A stretch of DNA of 64,000 nucleotides, taken from the NCBI RefSeq assembly GCF_027474405.1, contig NZ_CP114871.1, positions 1,435,001 to 1,499,000 of the forward strand. Reading direction: 5' to 3'. This document shows, one piece after another, positions 51,366 to 58,858 of the stretch. The DNA is from Caulobacter sp. NIBR2454. GTDB lineage: Bacteria > Pseudomonadota > Alphaproteobacteria > Caulobacterales > Caulobacteraceae. Position 1 is the stretch's first letter. Every line of letters begins with the position of its first letter. A program made the translations under genes and the position numbers. The notes beneath the pieces were generated by a model. It was not told where the DNA came from. It searched no databases and worked only from the letters and a program-made list of their open reading frames with translations.

Positions 51366-52388
51366 GTGAGCCACGCCTGCATCCTGGGCTGCTCCGGCAC
51401 GCGCCTGACGCGCCATGAGAAGGAGTTCTTCAAGGCCGCTCAGCCTTGGGGTTTCATCCTCTTCAAGCGCAACATCGAGACGCCTGATCAGGTGCGCCGG
51501 CTCACCGACGAACTGCGCGAAACGCTCCAGCGACCCGACGCGCCTATCCTGATCGACCAGGAGGGCGGCCGCGTCGCTCGCCTGCAGCCGCGGCACTGGC
51601 GTCGCTACCCGGCGGGTCGCGCCTATGCCGAGATCGCCCATAACGACCCGCTCGCCGCTCGCGAACTGGTCCGCCTGGGCGCCCGACTGATGGCTCACGA
51701 CCTGTCGAGCATCGGGATCAATGTCGATTGCGTGCCGGTGCTGGATGTCCCGGCGCCTGATGGGCATGAGATCATCGGCGACCGCGCTTACAGCACCAAT
51801 CCCGACCAGGTGGCCCAGCTGGGCCGCGCGGCGGCCGAAGGCCTGATCGCCGGCGGGGTGCTGCCGGTCATCAAGCACATCCCCGGCCACGGCCGCGCCA
51901 AATCCGACAGCCACGAAGAGCTGCCGGTGGTCGACGCGACCCTGGAAGAGCTGGACGCCCGCGATTTCGCGCCGTTCCGCAGCCTGTCGGATATGCCCAT
52001 GGCGATGACGGCGCACGTCGTCTACATCGCCCTCGACTGGCGTCGCCCCGCGACCCTGTCCAAGCGCGTCATCACCCAAACCATCCGCCATTCGCTGGGC
52101 TTTGAGGGCCTGCTGATGAGCGACGACCTGTCGATGAAGGCCCTGAAGGGCTCGTTCGAGGCCCGCACCCGCGCGGCCCTGGCGGCGGGCTGCGACGTCG
52201 TCCTGCACTGCAATGGCGACATGCAGGAGATGAAGTCGGTGGTCACCGCCTGCCGCCCCCTGTTCGGCAAGGCCAAGAAGCGGGCCGAGGCGGCGCTGAA
52301 CCGGCTGGCCATCCGTCCCGAACCCTTCGACGTGGCCGAGGGCCGCTCCCGCTTCGATAGCGCCTTCTCGCGGGTGCTCGCCGGATGA
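51366..52388 (+). CDS. nagZ: Beta-N-acetylhexosaminidase NagZ
   Basis: The 340-residue family 3 glycosidase removes GlcNAc from anhydromuropeptides in cell-wall recycling. It starts at GTG 51366. Family motifs are APILIDQEGGRVARLQ, LSSIGINVDCVPVLDVP, the acid/base-loop KHIPGHGRAKSDSHEELPV with its catalytic Asp/His dyad, MTAHVVYIALD, and GLLMSDDLSMKALKG with the nucleophile Asp. No signal peptide, so cytoplasmic. Its stop overlaps the ATG of scpA (ATGA). Confidence 0.95.
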   Translation: MSHACILGCSGTRLTRHEKEFFKAAQPWGFILFKRNIETPDQVRRLTDELRETLQRPDAPILIDQEGGRVARLQPRHWRRYPAGRAYAEIAHNDPLAARELVRLGARLMAHDLSSIGINVDCVPVLDVPAPDGHEIIGDRAYSTNPDQVAQLGRAAAEGLIAGGVLPVIKHIPGHGRAKSDSHEELPVVDATLEELDARDFAPFRSLSDMPMAMTAHVVYIALDWRRPATLSKRVITQTIRHSLGFEGLLMSDDLSMKALKGSFEARTRAALAAGCDVVLHCNGDMQEMKSVVTACRPLFGKAKKRAEAALNRLAIRPEPFDVAEGRSRFDSAFSRVLAG

Positions 52389-53215
52389 ACGACCGCAGCT
52401 TCCAGCCGACCTTCGCGTTCGATGCGGCGGCGGAAGCAGCCGAGGACGGCGTCGCCCTGGTCATCGACATCGATGGATATGAAGGGCCGCTGCACGTCCT
52501 GCTCGCCCTGGCCCGCAACCAGAAGGTGGACCTGCTCAAGCTGTCGATCACGAAGCTGGCCGAGCAGTATCTGGCCTTCGTGCATCAGGCCCGCCGCATG
52601 CGCTTCTCGCTCGCGGCCGACTATCTGGTCATGGCCGCCTGGCTGACCTACCTGAAGTCGCGGCTGCTGCTGCCCAAGCCCGAGCGGCCCAAGGGCGAGG
52701 AGCCCCCGGCCGAGGAGATGGCCGCTCTTCTGGCCTTCCGCCTCGCCAAGCTTGACATGATGCGCAAGGCGGTGGACGCCCTGAACAGCCGCCCCTTGCT
52801 CAAGCGCGACATCTTTCCGCGCGGCGATCCGGAGGCGATCAAGGTCGTGCCCTCGACCCGGCTGGAGGGCGACCTCTACAGCCTGATGAGCGCCTACATC
52901 ACCCAGCGAAAGCGCGAGGAGAGCCGCCGCTACGCGCCGACGCCCCCCACCGCCTACGCCTTGGAAGAGGCCCGCGAACGCCTGCGGACGCTGCTGCCGG
53001 AAATGGAGTCCTGGACGACGCTCGAGATCGTGGCGCCGCCCGAGGGCGCATTGGGGAGCGAAGGTCCAACCCGCGCGTCCTTTTTGGCCTCGACCCTTTC
53101 GGCCAGCCTTGAGCTGGTGAAGGAGGGCGCTTTGGAAGCTCGCCAGCTGGATCATTTCCAGGACATCTACCTGCGCCGCCGCGAAATGCCGGCGGCCGAA
53201 CCCACCTTGCTGTGA
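52385..53215 (+). CDS. scpA: Segregation and condensation protein A
   Basis: The 276-residue kleisin bridges the SMC heads and binds ScpB. Family features are EGPLHVLLALARNQKVDLLK, SITKLAEQYLAFVHQARRMR and AADYLVMAAWLTYLKSRLLL at the N-terminus, and the C-terminal winged helix with RASFLASTLSASLELVKEGA and RQLDHFQDIYLRRRE. ATG 52385 overlaps the nagZ stop. The scpB start lies within its own stop (TGATG), so translation is coupled across nagZ, scpA and scpB. Confidence 0.95.
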   Translation: MNDRSFQPTFAFDAAAEAAEDGVALVIDIDGYEGPLHVLLALARNQKVDLLKLSITKLAEQYLAFVHQARRMRFSLAADYLVMAAWLTYLKSRLLLPKPERPKGEEPPAEEMAALLAFRLAKLDMMRKAVDALNSRPLLKRDIFPRGDPEAIKVVPSTRLEGDLYSLMSAYITQRKREESRRYAPTPPTAYALEEARERLRTLLPEMESWTTLEIVAPPEGALGSEGPTRASFLASTLSASLELVKEGALEARQLDHFQDIYLRRREMPAAEPTLL

Positions 53216-53862
53216 TGGACGAACTTCTGATCGAGCGGGCGATCGAGGCCCTGCTATTCGCCGCCGCCGAGCCGATCAGCGAGGCCGACCTCGCGCGCCG
53301 CCTGCCCGAAGGCGCCGATGTCGCCGCGGGCATCGAGGCCCTGCGCCGCCGGTACGAGGGCAGGGGGGTGGAGCTGGTCTGTGTGTCCGAGCGCTGGCGT
53401 TTCACCACCGCCGCCGACCTGGCCTATCTGATGACCGAGGAGCGCGAAGAGCCGCGCCGTCTGTCCAAGGCCGCCCAGGAAACGCTCGCCATCGTCGCCT
53501 ACCACCAGCCGGTGACCCGCGCCGAGATCGAGGCCGTGCGCGGCGTGCAGGTCAGCCGCGGGACTCTGGACGTCCTGCTGGAGCTGGGCTTGGTTCGCAT
53601 GCGTGGCCGCCGCCGCACGCCGGGCCGCCCCGTCACCTTCGGCACCACCGACGCCTTCCTGGAGCATTATGGCCTGGCGACTCTGGCCGACCTGCCCGGC
53701 ATGGCCGAGATGAAGGCCGCCGGCCTGCTCGACCTCAACCTGCCGCCCGGCTTCTCGGTGCCCGACCCCACCGGCCTGCGGGACGGCGAGATCGAAGACC
53801 CGCTGGACGAAGGCGAGACCCCTGAGTTCGCGCAGGACTTCCTGGGAGAGGAAGAGCCGTAA
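53215..53862 (+). CDS. scpB: Segregation and condensation protein B
   Basis: The 215-residue protein has tandem winged helices: ERAIEALLFAAAEPISEADL, VELVCVSERWRFTTAADLAY, and SKAAQETLAIVAYHQPVTRA followed by VRGVQVSRGTLDVLLELGLV. TPGRPVTFGTTDAFLEHYGL is the signature of the second domain. ScpB dimers stabilise ScpA on SMC for chromosome segregation. ATG 53215 (TGATG with scpA) is preferred to GTG 53212. The acidic C-terminal tail (EDPLDEGETPEFAQDFLGEE) is common in Alphaproteobacteria. Confidence 0.95.
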   Translation: MDELLIERAIEALLFAAAEPISEADLARRLPEGADVAAGIEALRRRYEGRGVELVCVSERWRFTTAADLAYLMTEEREEPRRLSKAAQETLAIVAYHQPVTRAEIEAVRGVQVSRGTLDVLLELGLVRMRGRRRTPGRPVTFGTTDAFLEHYGLATLADLPGMAEMKAAGLLDLNLPPGFSVPDPTGLRDGEIEDPLDEGETPEFAQDFLGEEEP

Positions 53863-53994
53863 ATCGAACAGTCGGTTGCGCCGAAAGACGCGGCCTTCGC
53901 TTACGCCTCGCCAAGGCCTATATTGTGTGCGAAACGCACGGGTCCGTCGGAGCGCCTTTCAGGATAGGCCACGACTCTAAGGAGCATACTCGTC

Positions 53995-54201
53995 ATGGGT
54001 TCGATGAGCTGGATTCACTGGGTGATCGTGATTGCGGTCGTGGCGCTGCTGTTCGGCGGTCGCGGCAAGCTTTCCGGCATCATGGGCGACGCCGCCAAGG
54101 GCATCAAAGCCTTCAAGGAAGGCCTGAAGGACGACGACAAGCCGGCCGATTCCAAGCCTCTTCCGCGCACCGAAGCGGAAAAAGAAGAGCTGCGTAGCTA
54201 G
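53995..54201 (+). CDS. tatA: Sec-independent translocase subunit TatA
   Basis: The 68-residue protein has the TatA pattern: a short N-terminal membrane helix ([20 protein letters not shown]), an FG hinge, the amphipathic helix ([20 protein letters not shown]) and an acidic tail. Ring-forming TatA makes the pore for folded twin-arginine substrates. An alternate start at 54004 (MSWIHW) is equally possible. A 132-bp gap separates it from scpB, probably with its own promoter. Confidence 0.95.
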   Translation: MGSMSWIHWVIVIAVVALLFGGRGKLSGIMGDAAKGIKAFKEGLKDDDKPADSKPLPRTEAEKEELRS

Positions 54202-54254
54202 TTTTCCCATCGCGCGGGGTTGAACCTCCGCGCGATGACGCCTCTAAGGCCGTC

Positions 54255-54782
54255 ATGCTTCCCGAAATCGGCGCCACCGAACTCATGGTCATCGCCGCGG
54301 TCGCACTGATCGTGGTCGGACCCAAGGACCTGCCCGTGCTTCTTCGCAAGCTCGGGCAGTTCGTCGCGCGTCTGCGTGGCATGGCCAACGAATTCCGCGC
54401 CTCCTTCGATGAGATGGCCCGCCAGTCAGAGCTGGACGAGCTGCGCAAGGAAGTGGCCGCCATGCGCGCGGGCCAATTCACCAATCCCGTCCAGGAAGCT
54501 GCCGACGCGGCCAAGGACGCCAGCGTCGATCAGGTTTTCAACGACATCGACGCCAGCCTGAAGGGCAGCGACATGTCCTTCCCGCCCACCAGCTTCGCGA
54601 CCCAGAACGAGCCGGCCGCCATCGAGCCCGAGGCCCCAGCCAAGCCAAAGCGCAAGTCTGCGCCCAAGAAACCTGCCGCCGCGCCCAAGGCCGCCGCCAC
54701 GGCCCCGGTCAAGAAGGCCGCCGCCGCGCCCCGCAAGGCACCGGCCAAGGCCGCTAAAGCCCCCGCCAAGGCGAAGTCATGA
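54255..54782 (+). CDS. tatB: Sec-independent translocase subunit TatB
   Basis: At 175 residues the protein has the TatB start MLPEIGATELMVIAAVALIV with VVGPKDLPVLLRKLG, an amphipathic helix and a long C-terminal region. The last 60 residues are a Lys/Pro/Ala-rich, low-complexity tail (KPKRKSAPKKPAAAPKAAA). TatB with TatC receives the signal peptide of Tat cargo at the inner membrane. Its stop overlaps the tatC start (ATGA). Confidence 0.95.
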   Translation: MLPEIGATELMVIAAVALIVVGPKDLPVLLRKLGQFVARLRGMANEFRASFDEMARQSELDELRKEVAAMRAGQFTNPVQEAADAAKDASVDQVFNDIDASLKGSDMSFPPTSFATQNEPAAIEPEAPAKPKRKSAPKKPAAAPKAAATAPVKKAAAAPRKAPAKAAKAPAKAKS

Positions 54783-55669
54783 GCGCGGACATCGAAGACG
54801 AGATCGAGGCGTCGCGCGCGCCGCTGCTGGACCATCTGGTCGAGCTGCGCACCCGCCTGATCATCTGTGTCGTCGCGCTGTTCGTCGGTTTTGGCGTGTG
54901 CTTCGCCTTCGCCGACACGCTCTATGTCTTCCTGCTGCGCCCGTTCGAGGTCGCCGCCGGCCTGATGGCCGCGCAGAAGGCGAGCGGCGGCAAGCATGGC
55001 GCCTTCGACCTGTTCTTCGCCCTGCTGGGCTTGAAGGAAATCCCGCCCCTTGCGCCCGGCTCGCTGAAGCTGGTCTTCACCGCGCCGCTGGAATTCTTCT
55101 TCACCAAGCTCAAGCTGGCCGCCTTCGGGGCGGTTGCGATCTGCTTCCCGGTGCTGGCCTTCCAGCTGTACCGCTTCGTCGCCCCCGGCCTGTACAAAAA
55201 GGAGCGCAAGGCGTTCTTGCCGTTCCTGATGGCCTCGCCGGTGCTGTTCATGCTTGGCGCGACGCTGGTCTACTACGTCATGCTGCCCTTCGTTCTGTGG
55301 TTCTCCCTGAGCCAGCAGATCGTCGGCGCCGGCAACATCTCGGTCGAGCTGCTGCCCAAGGTGTCGGACTACTTCACCCTGGTCACCTCGCTGCTGCTCG
55401 CCTTCGGTCTCTGCTTCCAGCTGCCGGTGGTGCTGTCGCTGGCCGGGCTGGCGGGGCTGGTGAACGCCGAGATGCTGCGCACGGGGCGTCGTTACGCCAT
55501 CGTCGCCGTCTTCGTGGTCGCCGCCATCGTCACGCCGCCCGATCCGATCAGTCAGCTGATGCTCGCCATTCCGATTTGCCTTCTCTACGAAGTCTCTATC
55601 TGGTGCGTCTGGCTCATCGCCCGCAATCGGCGGATCGAGGATGAGGCGCGAGACCTCGTCGCCACCTAA
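54779..55669 (+). CDS. tatC: Sec-independent translocase subunit TatC
   Basis: The 296-residue protein has six transmembrane helices and the TatC motifs: PLLDHLVELRTRLIICVVAL at the start, TAPLEFFFTKLKLAAFGAVA, ICFPVLAFQLYRFVAPGLYK, KERKAFLPFLMASPVLFMLG and the periplasmic PKVSDYFTLVTSLLLAFGLC. The late ASITPPD-like motif appears as AAIVTPPDPISQLMLAIPIC. It recognises the twin-arginine signal. tatA, tatB and tatC are in the usual order. Confidence 0.96.
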   Translation: MSADIEDEIEASRAPLLDHLVELRTRLIICVVALFVGFGVCFAFADTLYVFLLRPFEVAAGLMAAQKASGGKHGAFDLFFALLGLKEIPPLAPGSLKLVFTAPLEFFFTKLKLAAFGAVAICFPVLAFQLYRFVAPGLYKKERKAFLPFLMASPVLFMLGATLVYYVMLPFVLWFSLSQQIVGAGNISVELLPKVSDYFTLVTSLLLAFGLCFQLPVVLSLAGLAGLVNAEMLRTGRRYAIVAVFVVAAIVTPPDPISQLMLAIPICLLYEVSIWCVWLIARNRRIEDEARDLVAT

Positions 55670-55745
55670 AGAGTCGCTTCTGCGGTTGGCGCCCTGACCG
55701 ACGCGCCTTAAGGAATGCGGCTCTCCCGCCTTCCCGAGAAGACCG

Positions 55746-57260
55746 ATGCACGACATCAAGGCCATCCGCGAAAACCCTGACCTGTTTGAAAAGGCGTGGT
55801 CCGCGAAAGGCTTCTCCGGCAAGGCCGCGGAAGCCATCGCCCTCGACGCCGCCCTGCGCGCCGCCCAGAGGGCCGTTCAGGAGGCCCAGGCCAAACGCAA
55901 CGAGTCCTCCAAGCTGATCGGCGCCGCCAAGGCCAGGAAGGACGAGGCCGAAGCCGCCCGCCTGATGGCCGAGGTGGAAGCCCTCAAGGGCGTTCTCGCT
56001 CAGCAGGGTGTCATCGAGACTGGGGCCGTCGCGCAACTGCACGACCTGCTGGCCGGTCTGCCGAACATTCCGTTCGATGAGGTTCCAGAGGGTGACGACG
56101 AAGGCAGCAATGTCGAGCAAAGCAACTGGGGCGACGCTGCAAAACTGCCTGCGGGCAGGCTGAACGCCCCAAAGGACCATGTCGACTTGGGCGAGGCCCT
56201 TGGAGGCATGGACTTTGAAGCCGCCGCCCGCATGTCGGGTTCGCGGTTCGTTGTTCTTAAAGGGCAGATCGCACGTCTTGAGCGTGCGTTGGGCCAGTTC
56301 ATGCTTGACCTACAGGTCAATGAGCATGGCTACGTCGAGGTGTCGCCGCCGGTTTTGGTTCGAGAGGCGGCACTATTTGGAACGGGTCAACTACCTAAAT
56401 TCAAAGAGGACCTGTTCGCCACTCAGTTCATGGATTGGGACGAGCTGAGTTCAATTAGGGCCGAATATAGAGATCAAATAGTCCGTGATAATTCGGAGAC
56501 TATAAAGCAGCAGCTGCAGCATGCGCTTGGCGATAGAACTTCTAACGTTGATGTTCGTGCTTTTGCTGTTGGATTCATCGAGCAAAGAGCGGAAGAGCTC
56601 GTGGAGTTGCATTACGAGAGCATGAAGCGGGCCGCGCTAGCCCGAGTTCCGCAGCAACGTTGGTTGATCCCTACGGCCGAAGTCTCTCTTACCAACATTG
56701 TACGAGAGCAAATCCTCAGCGAGGAGGAACTGCCTCTACGCATGACGGCCTTGACGCCATCCTTCCGAGCCGAAGCTGGCTCGGCCGGCCGCGATACGCG
56801 CGGCATGATCCGTCAGCACCAGTTTTATAAGGTCGAACTCGTCTCGATCACTACCTCTGACAAATCCGAGGCCGAGCACCAGCGCATGACCGAATGTGCC
56901 GAAGCTGTGCTGAAGAAGTTGGAATTACCGTTCCGCACCATGCTGCTGTGCAAGGGCGACATGGGCTTTAGTGCGCGCAAGACCTACGACCTCGAGGTCT
57001 GGCTGCCCTCGCAGAACACCTTCCGCGAGATCAGCTCCTGCTCGAACTGCGGAGACTTCCAGGCGCGTCGTATGGACGCTCGCTATCGCAAGACCGGCGA
57101 GAAGGGCACGCACTTCGTCCACACCCTCAACGGCTCGGGCCTCGCCGTCGGCCGCACGCTCGTGGCCGTGCTGGAGAACTATCAGGACGAGAACGGTCGC
57201 ATCGCCATCCCGTCGGCCCTGCAGCCCTATATGGGCGGCCTTACGCACATCGGGGGCTGA
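55746..57260 (+). CDS. serS: Seryl-tRNA synthetase, insert-containing mosaic
   Basis: The 504-residue protein has the N-terminal coiled-coil arm (residues 30-100), then the class II core: TAEVSLTN (TxE region) near 309, motif 2 [16 protein letters not shown] near 340 and motif 3 [18 protein letters not shown] near 465. Typical bacterial SerRS has about 425-430 residues; here about 77 extra residues lie between FKEDLFAT and RWLIPTAEV. From about 55990 to 56930 the codon use changes to AT-rich, with T- and A-ending codons, while both ends look native. This suggests that the middle was exchanged by recombination. All catalytic motifs are intact, and no second serS is in the window. Confidence 0.92.
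   Translation: MHDIKAIRENPDLFEKAWSAKGFSGKAAEAIALDAALRAAQRAVQEAQAKRNESSKLIGAAKARKDEAEAARLMAEVEALKGVLAQQGVIETGAVAQLHDLLAGLPNIPFDEVPEGDDEGSNVEQSNWGDAAKLPAGRLNAPKDHVDLGEALGGMDFEAAARMSGSRFVVLKGQIARLERALGQFMLDLQVNEHGYVEVSPPVLVREAALFGTGQLPKFKEDLFATQFMDWDELSSIRAEYRDQIVRDNSETIKQQLQHALGDRTSNVDVRAFAVGFIEQRAEELVELHYESMKRAALARVPQQRWLIPTAEVSLTNIVREQILSEEELPLRMTALTPSFRAEAGSAGRDTRGMIRQHQFYKVELVSITTSDKSEAEHQRMTECAEAVLKKLELPFRTMLLCKGDMGFSARKTYDLEVWLPSQNTFREISSCSNCGDFQARRMDARYRKTGEKGTHFVHTLNGSGLAVGRTLVAVLENYQDENGRIAIPSALQPYMGGLTHIGG
56421..56654 (+). other. 77-codon in-frame insertion in serS
   Basis: Residues 226-303 ([20 protein letters not shown] to [12 protein letters not shown]) have no counterpart in usual SerRS, where the strand ending in LF-x-T is followed directly by RWLIPTAEV. 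The insert is predicted mostly helical, with two charged helices. By hand count 56461-56520 is 43 % GC and 56521-56580 is 45 %, against mid-60s around. Confidence 0.7.
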
Positions 57261-57265
57261 GCGGC

Positions 57266-58054
57266 GTGCGGATTCTGCTGACCAACGACGACGGCATCCA
57301 CGCCGAGGGCCTGCAGGCGCTGGAGCGCATCGCCCGCGCCCTGACCGACGACGTCTGGATCTGCGCGCCGGAGACCGAGCAGTCCGGCGTCGGCCGCGCC
57401 CTGTCCCTGACGTCGCCGCTGCGGGTGCGCCGGATCGAGCCGCGCAAGTTCGCCGTGGCCGGCACGCCCACGGACTGTGTCATGCTGGCGGTTCAGGACC
57501 TGATGGACGGCCCGCCGGATTTGATCCTGTCGGGCGTCAATCGCGGCCAGAACATTGGCGAGGACGTGTCCATGAGCGGCACCGTGGCCGGCGCGATCCA
57601 GGGTATGGCCCTAGGCGTTCCCGCCATCGCCATGAGCCAGGCTCTGCGCGTCTTCCACGACAGCGAGCAGGCGCTCTACGACACCGCCGTCGAGTATGCC
57701 CCTGGCATCGTCCAGAAGCTGGTCGAGATCGGCTGGCCCAAGGACGTGATCATCAACGTCAACTTCCCCGACGCGCCCGCCGATCAGGTGCATGAGGTCG
57801 AAGTGACCAAGCAGGGCTTCCGCGACGTGTCGATCATGCACGCCGAGCGCCGCACCGACCTGCGCGGTCGCGACTATTACTGGATGGGCTTTCGCAACGA
57901 GCCCTCGCGTCCGGCCGACGGCACCGATATCAAGGCGGTGTACGAGGGGCGCATCTCGGTGACGCCCCTGCACATCGATCTGACGCACCACGACACGGTC
58001 CACCAGATGAAGGGCCTGCTCGGCGGCGCCATCCCGAAAGTGAAGGCGGGCTGA
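57266..58054 (+). CDS. surE: 5'/3'-nucleotidase SurE
   Basis: The 262-residue metal-dependent phosphatase starts at GTG 57266, 5 bp after serS. Active-site motifs are LLTNDDGIHAEGL near residue 5 and ICAPETEQSGVGRALSLT, VAGTPTDCVMLAVQ, ILSGVNRGQNIGEDVSMSGT. It removes phosphate from nucleotides and is a stationary-phase survival protein. pcm follows with a 1-bp overlap (TGATG), as in many Proteobacteria. Confidence 0.96.
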   Translation: MRILLTNDDGIHAEGLQALERIARALTDDVWICAPETEQSGVGRALSLTSPLRVRRIEPRKFAVAGTPTDCVMLAVQDLMDGPPDLILSGVNRGQNIGEDVSMSGTVAGAIQGMALGVPAIAMSQALRVFHDSEQALYDTAVEYAPGIVQKLVEIGWPKDVIINVNFPDAPADQVHEVEVTKQGFRDVSIMHAERRTDLRGRDYYWMGFRNEPSRPADGTDIKAVYEGRISVTPLHIDLTHHDTVHQMKGLLGGAIPKVKAG

Positions 58055-58719
58055 TGGCCAAGGCTCCCAAGACCGACGAGTCGCCCGAAACCCAGATGGC
58101 GCGGCTCATCCTCGCCCTGCGTTCGCAGGGGGTGACCGAGCCCGGCGTCCTGAACGCTATCGAAAAGACCCCGCGCGACCTGTTCACCCCGGACCTGTTC
58201 AAGGAACGCTCGTGGGAGGACTCGGCCCTGCCGATCGCCTGCGGCCAGACGATCAGCCAGCCCTTCATCGTCGGCCTGATGACCCAGGCCCTGACCCTTG
58301 AGCCCCGGTCGCGGGTTTTGGAGATCGGCACCGGGTCCGGCTACCAGACCGCGATCCTCTCGCGCGTGGCGCGGCTGGTCTACACGGTGGAGCGCTACCG
58401 CACCCTGATGAAGGAAGCCGAGACACGCTTTGCGGTGCTCGGTCTCACCAATGTGATCACCAAATTCGGCGATGGCGGCGAGGGTTGGGCCGAACAGGCG
58501 CCTTTTGACCGCATTTTGGTCACGGCGGCGGCGCCGGATGAACCCAAGACGCTTCTCAATCAGCTCAAGCCCAATGGCGTGCTCGTCGCGCCGGTGGGCA
58601 AGGGGCCGGTCCAGAGCCTCAAGCGCTACGCCGGCGACGGGCAGGGGGGCTTCAAGGTCGAAGTCTTGTGCGACGTGCGTTTCGTCCCGCTGCTGGATGG
58701 CGTGGCGCGCGAACTCTAG
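58054..58719 (+). CDS. pcm: Protein-L-isoaspartate O-methyltransferase
   Basis: The 221-residue SAM enzyme repairs isoaspartyl damage in proteins. The SAM-binding motif is LEIGTGSGYQTAILSRVA near residue 90, with the PCMT motif CGQTISQPFIVGLMTQAL before it and the motif DRILVTAAAPDEP after it. It starts at ATG 58054, coupled to surE. A hairpin and the promoter of the next gene follow. Confidence 0.95.
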   Translation: MAKAPKTDESPETQMARLILALRSQGVTEPGVLNAIEKTPRDLFTPDLFKERSWEDSALPIACGQTISQPFIVGLMTQALTLEPRSRVLEIGTGSGYQTAILSRVARLVYTVERYRTLMKEAETRFAVLGLTNVITKFGDGGEGWAEQAPFDRILVTAAAPDEPKTLLNQLKPNGVLVAPVGKGPVQSLKRYAGDGQGGFKVEVLCDVRFVPLLDGVAREL

Positions 58720-58720
58720 A

Positions 58721-58755
58721 GCGATTTCGTCGGCTGAAGCGGGCGCGAATCGCTT
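58721..58755. repeat. Intergenic palindromic element after pcm
   Basis: AGCGATT (58721-58727) and AATCGCT (58749-58755) form a 7-bp stem around a 21-base loop, immediately after the pcm stop, which itself lies in CTCTAGAGC. Elements with CTAGAGC and a nearby gAATCgc arm are frequent between genes in Caulobacter-like genomes as I recall. Without a U-tract it is not a simple terminator. Confidence 0.35.
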
Positions 58756-58858
58756 CGGACATATCGCCGCGCGCCTGCGACCAATTCGTCGTGCTTAACG
58801 CGGGCTTAACGCTAAGGCCGCACCAGTAAGGTTGTGTGAGTTGAAGGAAGATCCAGCG

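Noticed and set aside
49283..51433. 716-codon open frame on the minus strand
   Set aside because: It lies antisense to dgt and the SPOR gene, whose products have clear domains; its Gly/Arg/His-rich translation is the usual mirror of GC-rich coding sequence.
52022..53155. 377-codon minus-strand frame
   Set aside because: Antisense to nagZ and scpA; no recognisable protein.
54530..55837. 435-codon minus-strand frame rich in Gln, Asp, His and Arg
   Set aside because: Antisense to tatB and tatC, both certain genes; no ribosome site or motif.
56421..56654. Intein or small mobile element in serS
   Set aside because: No Cys/Ser splice junctions, no HNH or LAGLIDADG motif and only 77 residues, so a protein insert within an exchanged allele is the simpler view.
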